DNA of 23,415 nucleotides from an uncultured Oscillospiraceae bacterium (GTDB lineage: Bacteria; Bacillota; Clostridia; Oscillospirales; Oscillospiraceae): the NCBI GenBank assembly GCA_934659445.1, contig CAKUHV010000015.1, positions 1-23,415 on the forward strand, given 5' to 3'. How positions within the stretch are numbered: position 1 is the first letter of the stretch; each line of letters opens with the position of its first letter. The notes under the pieces were generated by a model. That model was not told the origin of the DNA, searched no databases, and was given only the letters and a program-made list of their open reading frames with translations. Shown piece after piece: positions 1 to 5,423 of this stretch. A program made the translations under genes and the position numbers.

Positions 1-33
1 CTATACGTCCTGCTACTTTATCGACAGCCTCAA

Positions 34-65
34 GGGTCTCCCGGCACTGGCCGGGAGACCCTTTT
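34..65 (+). terminator. Rho-independent terminator
   Basis: A perfect 12-bp stem (34-45 with 50-61) with a 4-nt loop is followed by TTTT on the plus strand. The T-run points to a plus-strand gene ending before the window. The same hairpin lies just downstream of the minus-strand glnS stop and may also help end it, but the T-run on that side is poor. Nothing else is recognised in bases 1-33. Confidence 0.8.
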
Positions 66-75
66 CCTCGTTACT

Positions 76-1779
76 TTACTTTTTGAAGCCGTCCTTCAGG
101 CTCACCGCACGGTTGAACACCAGAGCGCCGGGCTTGGAGTCCTTGCTGTCGGCGCAGAAGTAGCCCAGACGCAGGAACTGGAAGCGGTCGGCGGGCTGGG
201 CGTCGGCCAGAGAGGCCTCCAGCTTGCAGCCGGTGAGAACCTCCAGAGAGTCGGGGTTCAGGCACTCCAGGAAGTCCTTGTCGCCGCCATCGGGGTCGGC
301 GTCGCTGAACAGGTTGTCGTACAGGCGCACCTCGGCGTCCACAGCGGTGGCGGCGTCCACCCAGTGGATGGTGGCACCCTTCACCTTGCGGCCGTCGGCG
401 GGGTTGCCGCCGCTGGACTGGGGGTCATACTCGGCGGCGATCTCGGTGACATTGCCGTTCTCGTCCGTCTCGTAGCCCACGCAGCGGATGAGATAGGCCC
501 CCTTCAGACGGCACTCGGGGCCGTTGGGATACAGACGCTTGTACTTGGGCACGGGCTCGGGGAGGAAGTCCTCCGCCTCCACATACAGGTGCTTGGAGAA
601 GGTGACGGGGCGGGTGCCGGCGTCGGGGTCGTTGGGGTTGTTTTCCACCTGGAAGACTTCGCTCTTTTCCTCGGGGTAGTTGGTGATGGTCAGCTTCACC
701 GGGCGCAGCACCGCCATGGCCCGCTGGGCGTGGTCGTTCAGATCCTCCCGCAGGCAGTGCTCCAGAAAGCCGTACTCCACCACGCTGGCGGACTTGGCCA
801 CGCCGATGCGCTCGCAGAAGTTCCGGATGGACTTGGGGGTGTAGCCCCGGCGGCGCAGACCGCACAGGGTGGGCATACGGGGGTCATCCCAGCCGGAGAC
901 GAGCCCCTCCTCCACCAGCTTGCGCAGCTTGCGCTTGCTCATCACCGTATGGTCGATGCCCAGCCGGGCGAACTCGATCTGCCGGGGATGGGCGGGCAGG
1001 TCGCAGTGCTCGATCACCCAGTTATACAGGGGGCGGTGGGCCTCAAATTCCAGGGAGCACAGGCTGTGGGTAATGCCCTCCAGCGCGTCCTGAATGGGGT
1101 GGGCAAAGTCGTACATGGGGTAGATGCACCACTTGTCCCCCTGGCGGTGGTGGTGCATATGGTTGATGCGGTAAATGACGGGGTCGCGCATATTGAAGTT
1201 GCCGCTGGTCAGGTCGATCTTGGCCCGCAGGGTCATGGCGCCGTTGGGGAACTCCCCGGCGCGCATACGGGCGAACAGATCCAGGCTCTCCTCCATGGGC
1301 CGGTCCCGGTAGGGGGAGGTGGCGGGGATGCCGATGTCCCCCCGGTGGGCCTTGAACTCCTCGGGGGAGAGCTGACACACATAGGCCAGCCCCTTCTTGA
1401 TCAGACCCACTGCCTGGCGGTAGTCCTCTTCAAAGTAATCGGAGCCGTAGAAAAAGCGGTCGCCCCAGTCAAAGCCCAGCCAGTGGATGTCCTCCTTGAT
1501 GGCCTCCACGAACTCCTCGTCCTCCTTGGTGGGGTTGGTGTCGTCCATACGCAGGTTGCAGATGCCGCCGAACTTTTCCGCGGTTCCGAAATCGATGGTC
1601 AAAGCCTTGCAGTGGCCGATGTGCAGATAGCCGTTGGGCTCGGGCGGAAAACGGGTGTGCACCTGCATCCCCGCGAACTGCCCGCCGGGGGCGATGTCCT
1701 CCTGAATGAACTGATGGATAAAGTTCAGTCCCTCGCCGCCGTTTTCCTCCGGAGTGACCGGAATACGATCTTCTGCCAT
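76..1779 (-). CDS. glnS: Glutaminyl-tRNA synthetase
   Basis: This 567-aa cytoplasmic class I aminoacyl-tRNA synthetase charges tRNA-Gln with glutamine. The Rossmann signature HIGH is at residues 53-56, inside the GlnRS-type context PPEPNGYLHIGH. The KMSKS-like loop is VMSKR at about 279-283. The C-terminal half (from about 350) matches the two beta-barrel anticodon-binding domains. The length is normal for bacterial GlnRS (about 550-580 aa). The ATG at 1779 has a strong ribosome site (AAGGAGG, 8 nt spacing), so the start is secure. It stands alone, divergent from trxB. Many Firmicutes make Gln-tRNA with GatCAB instead, so a dedicated GlnRS is a lineage trait and may have been acquired by transfer (inference). 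Confidence 0.97.
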   Translation of the reverse strand: MAEDRIPVTPEENGGEGLNFIHQFIQEDIAPGGQFAGMQVHTRFPPEPNGYLHIGHCKALTIDFGTAEKFGGICNLRMDDTNPTKEDEEFVEAIKEDIHWLGFDWGDRFFYGSDYFEEDYRQAVGLIKKGLAYVCQLSPEEFKAHRGDIGIPATSPYRDRPMEESLDLFARMRAGEFPNGAMTLRAKIDLTSGNFNMRDPVIYRINHMHHHRQGDKWCIYPMYDFAHPIQDALEGITHSLCSLEFEAHRPLYNWVIEHCDLPAHPRQIEFARLGIDHTVMSKRKLRKLVEEGLVSGWDDPRMPTLCGLRRRGYTPKSIRNFCERIGVAKSASVVEYGFLEHCLREDLNDHAQRAMAVLRPVKLTITNYPEEKSEVFQVENNPNDPDAGTRPVTFSKHLYVEAEDFLPEPVPKYKRLYPNGPECRLKGAYLIRCVGYETDENGNVTEIAAEYDPQSSGGNPADGRKVKGATIHWVDAATAVDAEVRLYDNLFSDADPDGGDKDFLECLNPDSLEVLTGCKLEASLADAQPADRFQFLRLGYFCADSKDSKPGALVFNRAVSLKDGFKK

Positions 1780-1857
1780 AGTGGGATTCCTCCTTAAGGA
1801 CCGAAAGTCCGTACCCGTTCCAAAGCGGGATCGGGAGCAGTCGGTAGAATAAAAAAT

Positions 1858-1887
1858 ATTTTACACCCAATGGAGAGAAGAATGCAA
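1858..1887 (-). promoter_or_regulatory. Promoter for glnS
   Basis: On the minus strand there is TTGCAT (plus coordinates 1882-1887), an 18-nt spacer, and TAAAAT (1858-1863) preceded directly by TG. This is a sigma-A-type promoter by eye. The leader to the glnS ATG is about 70 nt and has a small GGAC-loop-GTCC hairpin just before the ribosome site. No riboswitch was recognised. Confidence 0.55.
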
Positions 1888-1926
1888 TATTTTCTTGAAA
1901 AAACCTGAGGTCCGGCGGAAATACTC

Positions 1927-1954
1927 TTGCAAAAGGGGAGAAGTGTGGTATAAT
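1927..1954 (+). promoter_or_regulatory. Promoter for trxB-trxA
   Basis: TTGCAA (1927-1932), a 16-nt spacer and a perfect TATAAT (1949-1954) lie in an AT-rich patch between divergent genes. The predicted start of transcription, near 1961, falls inside the palindrome at 1958-1976. Confidence 0.7.
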
Positions 1955-1957
1955 ACA

Positions 1958-1976
1958 ATCAAGAATAATTCTTGAT
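1958..1976. promoter_or_regulatory. Palindromic operator candidate (PerR/Fur-like)
   Basis: This is a perfect 9-1-9 palindrome, ATCAAGAAT-A-ATTCTTGAT, placed directly after the -10 box and over the likely start site, which is a classical repressor position. Its core AGAAT-N-ATTCT resembles the 7-1-7 layout of PerR/Fur boxes (TTATAATNATTATAA), matching 8 of 14 arm positions by my alignment. The regulator assignment is inference. The palindrome itself is directly seen. Confidence 0.5.
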
Positions 1977-1990
1977 AAGGAGAAGAGCCT

Positions 1991-2851
1991 ATGACGTATG
2001 ATCTTCTGGTGCTGGGCACAGGACCGGCGGGGCTGTCCGCCGCCGTAACGGCCCGGGGCCGGGGCAAGTCCGTGCTGGTGATGGGCGCGCTGCCGCAGGA
2101 CAGTCCTCTGGCCCGGGCGCCTGAGATAGACAACTACCTGGGCCTTCCCGGGATGAGCGGAGGGGAGATGCTGGCCCGGTTCGAGGAGCACGCCCGCCGG
2201 GCCGGCGCGGAGTTTGTCCGAGGCCGCGTGGTCTCTCTGCTGACTTGGGAGAGTTCTGTTATGGCCACGGTGGGCAGTCAGGTGTATCAGGGCCGTGCTT
2301 TGATCCTGGCCCCCGGCGTGGTGCGGCAGAACAAGTATCCCGGGGAGGAGGCCCTTTTGGGCCGGGGGGTGAGCTACTGCGCCACCTGCGACGGGATGCT
2401 GTACCGGGGAAAGGCGGTAGTGGTGGTGGGCCGCAGCCCCGAGGCCCCGACGGAGGCCAACTACCTGCGCTCCATCGGCTGCAAGGTCACCTATGTGGCC
2501 CCGGTCCGGCCGGAGAGGCTGGACGAGGAGATCCCCTTTGTGCCGGGAAACAGGCTGACCGTGCTGGGAGAGGGCGCGGTCACCGGGGTGGAGACCGGCG
2601 GGCAGACGATCCGCTGCGCGGGGGTATTCATCCTGCGTCCGGCGGTGGCCCCTGCGGATCTGCTGCCCGGCCTGGCCACGGAGAACGGCGTCATTTGGAC
2701 CGACCGCTTTATGGCCACCAATTTGCCGGGGGTCTTTGCGGCAGGAGACTGCACCGGACTGCCCCATCAGATCTCCAAGGCCGTGGGGGAGGGGCTGACC
2801 GCCGCTTTGACCGCGTGTCGATATTTGGACGAGAAACAAAAGTGGGCCTGA
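1991..2851 (+). CDS. Thioredoxin reductase-like flavoprotein, possibly NADPH-independent
   Basis: This 286-aa member of the low-molecular-weight thioredoxin reductase family should pass electrons through FAD to the redox disulfide CATC (130-133) and on to thioredoxin. The FAD-binding GTGPAG is at 9-14 and the C-terminal FAD motif GVFAAGDCTG at 247-256. Where NADPH enzymes carry a GGGxSA loop, this one has VGRSPEAPTEA (146-156). The HRRxxxR motif that reads the 2'-phosphate is replaced by VAPVRPERLDEE. The protein is also short (usual length about 305-320). These losses match what is known of the clostridial ferredoxin-linked, pyridine-nucleotide-independent thioredoxin reductases. The neighbour trxA, 36 nt downstream, is the likely partner. 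The electron donor is inferred. A ribosome site (AAGGAG) precedes the ATG. Confidence 0.88.
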   Translation: MTYDLLVLGTGPAGLSAAVTARGRGKSVLVMGALPQDSPLARAPEIDNYLGLPGMSGGEMLARFEEHARRAGAEFVRGRVVSLLTWESSVMATVGSQVYQGRALILAPGVVRQNKYPGEEALLGRGVSYCATCDGMLYRGKAVVVVGRSPEAPTEANYLRSIGCKVTYVAPVRPERLDEEIPFVPGNRLTVLGEGAVTGVETGGQTIRCAGVFILRPAVAPADLLPGLATENGVIWTDRFMATNLPGVFAAGDCTGLPHQISKAVGEGLTAALTACRYLDEKQKWA

Positions 2852-2887
2852 AACAGGCCAAGACAACGAAAACAGGAGGAAAACAAA

Positions 2888-3196
2888 ATGCTGCACTTTT
2901 CAAAGGATAGATTTGACAAGGCCCTGTCTCAGGGTAAGCTGATGATGGTGGATTTCTGGGCCGACTGGTGCGGGCCCTGCCGCATGCTGGGCCCGGTGAT
3001 CGAGCAGCTGGCCGACCGGTACCCCGATGTGGTGGTGGGCAAGGTGAACGTGGACGATGAGCAGGAGCTGGCTCTGCGGTACGGCGTCATGTCCATCCCC
3101 ACGGTGATCTTTTTCAAGGACGGCAAGGAAATCGACCGCAAGGTGGGCGTCATGCCCCCGGAGGCGTTCACCCGGGTGCTGGACGACAACAAGTAA
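2888..3196 (+). CDS. trxA: Thioredoxin
   Basis: This 102-aa cytoplasmic dithiol oxidoreductase has the canonical active site WCGPC (27-31), the conserved FWADW before it and the cis-proline context SIPT downstream, which complete the thioredoxin fold. The length is standard (about 105 aa). A strong AGGAGG precedes the ATG. It is the second gene after the trxB-like flavoprotein, 36 nt apart with no terminator between, so the two form a reductase/substrate pair under one promoter. It ends at a hairpin terminator (3212-3252). Confidence 0.96.
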   Translation: MLHFSKDRFDKALSQGKLMMVDFWADWCGPCRMLGPVIEQLADRYPDVVVGKVNVDDEQELALRYGVMSIPTVIFFKDGKEIDRKVGVMPPEAFTRVLDDNK

Positions 3197-3211
3197 AAGG
3201 AACAGATCAGA

Positions 3212-3252
3212 AGTGGAGCGCGGCAAAAGTGAACCGCGCTCCGCTTTTGTTT
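3212..3252 (+). terminator. Terminator after trxA
   Basis: A stem of 12 pairs including one G-U (3212-3223 with 3234-3245), with a 10-nt loop, is followed by the T-rich tail TTTTGTTT. The tail runs into the candidate Rex operator and the rex -35 box, so the terminator and the next promoter are packed together. Confidence 0.85.
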
Positions 3253-3265
3253 GACATTGACACAA
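3247..3265. promoter_or_regulatory. Candidate Rex operator (autoregulation)
   Basis: TTGTTTGACATTGACACAA is an imperfect inverted repeat with the TTGT...ACAA ends and the 19-nt size of known Rex boxes (for example TTGTGAAATNATTTCACAA). It overlaps the -35 region of the rex promoter. Negative self-control by Rex is known in several bacteria. Six of nine arm positions are symmetric, so this is a moderate match. Confidence 0.45.
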
Positions 3266-3286
3266 ACTGTGCCCATGGGTTAAAAT
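3257..3286 (+). promoter_or_regulatory. Promoter for rex
   Basis: A consensus TTGACA (3257-3262) is followed by an 18-nt spacer and TAAAAT (3281-3286). A second TTGACA lies directly upstream (3251-3256), giving a tandem -35-like motif. The spacing favours the downstream copy. Confidence 0.65.
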
Positions 3287-3308
3287 ATAAACGGATGTTT
3301 CTGTCCGC

Positions 3309-3332
3309 TCCCCCTCTCGCGGCAGAGGGGGA
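3309..3332 (+). other. Hairpin in the rex 5' leader
   Basis: A perfect 9-bp stem (3309-3317 with 3324-3332) with a 6-nt loop lies in the roughly 80-nt rex leader. It has no T-run, so it is not a terminator. It may stabilise the mRNA or affect translation. No riboswitch family was recognised. Confidence 0.4.
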
Positions 3333-3366
3333 CCAACAGTGATCAGGGAAACGGAGCAATTCTGTT

Positions 3367-4029
3367 ATGAAACGCAATGCAAGAGTATCCACCGCCGTGA
3401 TCCGCCGTCTGCCCCGGTATTACCGGCATCTGGCGGAGCTTCAGAAAAAGGGCGTGATCCGCATCTCCTCCGGGGCGCTGGGCAAGTCCATGGGGCTGAC
3501 GGCCTCGCAGATCCGGCAGGATCTGTTCTGCTTCGGCGAATTCGGTCAGCAGGGCTACGGCTACAATGTAGACGTCCTGAGGGAGGAGATCGGGAATATT
3601 CTGGGGGTGAACCGGGGCCACACCATTGTGGTGGTGGGCGCGGGCAACCTGGGCAAGGCGCTGATGGGCAACTTCAAGTTCAGCCACATCGGCTTCCGTC
3701 TGGCGGCGGCCTTCGATGTGAACGAGAAGACGATCGGCACCACCATCGCCGGGACCCCGGTCTACCACGAGGATCAGTTGGAGTCCTTTATCCGGGAGCA
3801 CCACGTGGACGTTGGGCTGCTCACCGTGCCCCGGACCGTGGCCCAGGTGACGGCGGAAAAGCTGGTGAACGCCGGAGTAAAGGGCATCTGGAACTTCACC
3901 AATCAGGAGCTGCTGCTGCCCGGACATGAGGACGTGATCGTGGAGTCCGTCCACTTTTCCGAGAGTCTGCTGGCCCTGAGCTACATGATCTCCCAGAAGG
4001 AAGACGAGGAGAAGGGAGCGCGGGAATGA
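3367..4029 (+). CDS. rex: Redox-sensing transcriptional repressor Rex
   Basis: This 220-aa homodimeric repressor binds operator DNA when the NADH/NAD+ ratio is low and lets go on NADH binding. It controls fermentation and anaerobic respiration genes. The N-terminal winged helix covers about residues 1-80, with the Rex-specific run RRLPRYYRHL and the recognition region TASQIRQDL. The Rossmann NAD(H) domain begins with VVVGAGNLG (88-96), and the C-terminal swapped helix follows. The length is typical (about 210-220). A GGAG precedes the ATG at 10 nt. Its own promoter carries a candidate Rex box, so it is probably autoregulated. The stop overlaps the start of the SLH gene (ATGA), so the two are translationally coupled. 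Confidence 0.96.
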   Translation: MKRNARVSTAVIRRLPRYYRHLAELQKKGVIRISSGALGKSMGLTASQIRQDLFCFGEFGQQGYGYNVDVLREEIGNILGVNRGHTIVVVGAGNLGKALMGNFKFSHIGFRLAAAFDVNEKTIGTTIAGTPVYHEDQLESFIREHHVDVGLLTVPRTVAQVTAEKLVNAGVKGIWNFTNQELLLPGHEDVIVESVHFSESLLALSYMISQKEDEEKGARE

Positions 4030-5123
4030 AAAAGCATATCCGAGCTCTGGCGGTGATGGCCGCCGCCGCAGTGCTGCTGGCGGTGGGGGCGGCCGCCCTG
4101 TCCGGCGGAGACGGGCTGGTCTCCCTGAGCCATTTGACTGCGGTGTTCCAGCCCGACGCCCAGAAGCGGGCGGACGCTGCCGCAGAGCAGGTCCTTCAGG
4201 ACGCCTATGACAGCGCGGAGCAGAAGCTGGAGCAGCTGACGCGGGACCATAACGACGGGGACGGCGACAGCCGCCCCTACAGCGGCGATCTGCACAGCCG
4301 CAGCTACGTCCGGGGCGACAGGCTGACCATTCAGGCGGGGGCAGGGGTGCTGCTCATCGCCGGCGACCTGTCGGTGACGCACGACGGAGCCTTTGTGGAT
4401 GTGACCGACGGCAAAGAGGTGCCCACGGGCAGCCACCTGTCGGCGGGCCACCGCTATCTGGCGGCAGAGGACACCACGGCGGTGCTCACCGTGCGCTCCG
4501 GGCTGGCCAAGGTGGGCCTTCAGGGGCGGTATGAGCAGAAGCTGAGCGGACAGAGCGCCGCGCCGTTTACCGACGTGTCCGACGGCGATGTCTGGGCCCG
4601 GGCGGTGGACTATGTCTATGAGAACCAGCTGCTCACCGGCACCGGGGATGACCGGTTCAGCCCCGGCCTGACCATGAGCCGGGCCATGATGATGACGGTG
4701 TTTTACCGGCTGGCTGGCTCGCCGGAGGGACAGATGGCTCAGGCCGATGCCAGATTTGACGATGTGAAGGACGGCGCGTGGTTCGCCCCCTACGTCCGCT
4801 GGGCGGCCAGTCAGGGGGTCACCTCCGGCACCAGCGCCGCGCCGCCCCTGTTCTCTCCGGACATGCAGGTCACCCGGCAGCAGGTGGCGGTGATGCTGTA
4901 CGGCTTTGCTTCCAGAAGCCTTGGGCTGAAGCTGACGGGGCTGGCCGACCTGTCCCGGTACTCCGACGGGGATCAGGTGGCGGGCTGGGCCCAGACCCAG
5001 GTGGCCTGGGCCGTGGAGAACGGCATCATGACCGCCCACAGCGGCAGGCTGGAGCCTGGGGCGGACGCCGCCCGGGGCGAGGTGGCCGTAATGATCGCGG
5101 CCTTTGCGGAAAAATATCTGTGA
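4026..5123 (+). CDS. Secreted SLH-domain cell-surface protein
   Basis: This 365-aa exported protein has an N-terminal signal peptide (KKH followed by a hydrophobic Ala/Val/Leu core to about residue 27). Residues about 45-75 are a charged helical stretch rich in Ala, Glu and Gln. A beta-rich unit of unknown function follows (about 90-175, with DVTDGKEVPTGSHLSAGHRYL). Three S-layer homology repeats then occupy about 178-235, 238-298 and 302-365, each opening with F/L-x-D-V/L-type motifs and carrying the ITR-like MSRAMMM, VTRQQVAVM and AARGEVAVM. SLH triplets anchor proteins to pyruvylated secondary cell-wall polymer. No enzyme domain was recognised. The gene overlaps rex by 4 nt, an unusual partner for a redox regulator. 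Confidence 0.9.
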   Translation: MKKHIRALAVMAAAAVLLAVGAAALSGGDGLVSLSHLTAVFQPDAQKRADAAAEQVLQDAYDSAEQKLEQLTRDHNDGDGDSRPYSGDLHSRSYVRGDRLTIQAGAGVLLIAGDLSVTHDGAFVDVTDGKEVPTGSHLSAGHRYLAAEDTTAVLTVRSGLAKVGLQGRYEQKLSGQSAAPFTDVSDGDVWARAVDYVYENQLLTGTGDDRFSPGLTMSRAMMMTVFYRLAGSPEGQMAQADARFDDVKDGAWFAPYVRWAASQGVTSGTSAAPPLFSPDMQVTRQQVAVMLYGFASRSLGLKLTGLADLSRYSDGDQVAGWAQTQVAWAVENGIMTAHSGRLEPGADAARGEVAVMIAAFAEKYL

Positions 5124-5160
5124 TCCGCCGCACCCCGGGGCGGTTTCTGAATAGGATGAG

Positions 5161-5185
5161 TTGAGAGCGGTCCTCCCGCCCTCAA
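5161..5185 (+). other. Hairpin between the SLH gene and the Cys-rich peptide gene
   Basis: An imperfect stem (TTGAGAGCGG with CCGCCCTCAA, 10 positions with one mismatch) has a 5-nt loop. It lacks a proper T-run, so it is a weak terminator for the SLH gene or a leader structure for the small gene that starts 28 nt later. Confidence 0.35.
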
Positions 5186-5212
5186 AACTTCATAATTCAG
5201 GAGGTACTCATA

Positions 5213-5368
5213 ATGGGGTGCTGCAATAACGGCTGGGGCGGCGGCGGCTGCCTGTGGATCATCATCCTCATCATCATCCTGTGCTGCTGCTGCGGCGGCT
5301 GGGGCGGCTGCGGGAACGGCTGCGGCGGCAACAACAACTGCGGCTGCAACAACGGCTGCGGCTGCTGA
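5213..5368 (+). CDS. 51-aa Gly/Cys-rich single-span membrane peptide
   Basis: This small ORF has an ideal ribosome site (AGGAGG about 8 nt before ATG) and ends at TGA just before a strong terminator, so it is very likely a real gene. By my count the peptide has 13 Cys and 17 Gly in 51 residues. The layout is a short head (GCCNNGWGGGGC), a hydrophobic span LWIIILIIIL (14-23), then CCCC (24-27) and a Gly/Asn/Cys tail ending CGC. Peptides of this composition occur in Clostridia, where they are annotated as high-cysteine or chorion-class proteins without known role. Metal binding, disulfide cross-linking or a spore-coat role are guesses. The base pattern GGC/TGC is repetitive but keeps a single frame. 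Confidence 0.75.
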   Translation: MGCCNNGWGGGGCLWIIILIIILCCCCGGWGGCGNGCGGNNNCGCNNGCGC

Positions 5369-5376
5369 GCGCAATG

Positions 5377-5417
5377 AAAAAGCTCCCTGTGGACGAAAGT
5401 CCACAGGGAGCTTTTTT
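5377..5417. terminator. Bidirectional terminator
   Basis: A perfect 18-bp stem (5377-5394 with 5399-5416) closes on a GAAA tetraloop, with A-run and T-run at the two ends. It ends the small Cys-rich gene on the plus strand and the methyltransferase/corrinoid gene on the minus strand (its stop is at 5424). Confidence 0.92.
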
Positions 5418-5423
5418 GGCGGT

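Noticed and set aside
364..1797. Long open frame on the plus strand opposite glnS (477 codons)
   Set aside because: It is fully antisense to a clear GlnRS and is made of His/Gly/Val/Leu-rich low-complexity translation typical of GC-rich antisense frames. No family motif was seen.
1469..2896. 475-codon minus-strand frame spanning glnS and the trxB-like gene
   Set aside because: It overlaps two well-supported genes and the intergenic promoters. Its translation has no motif.
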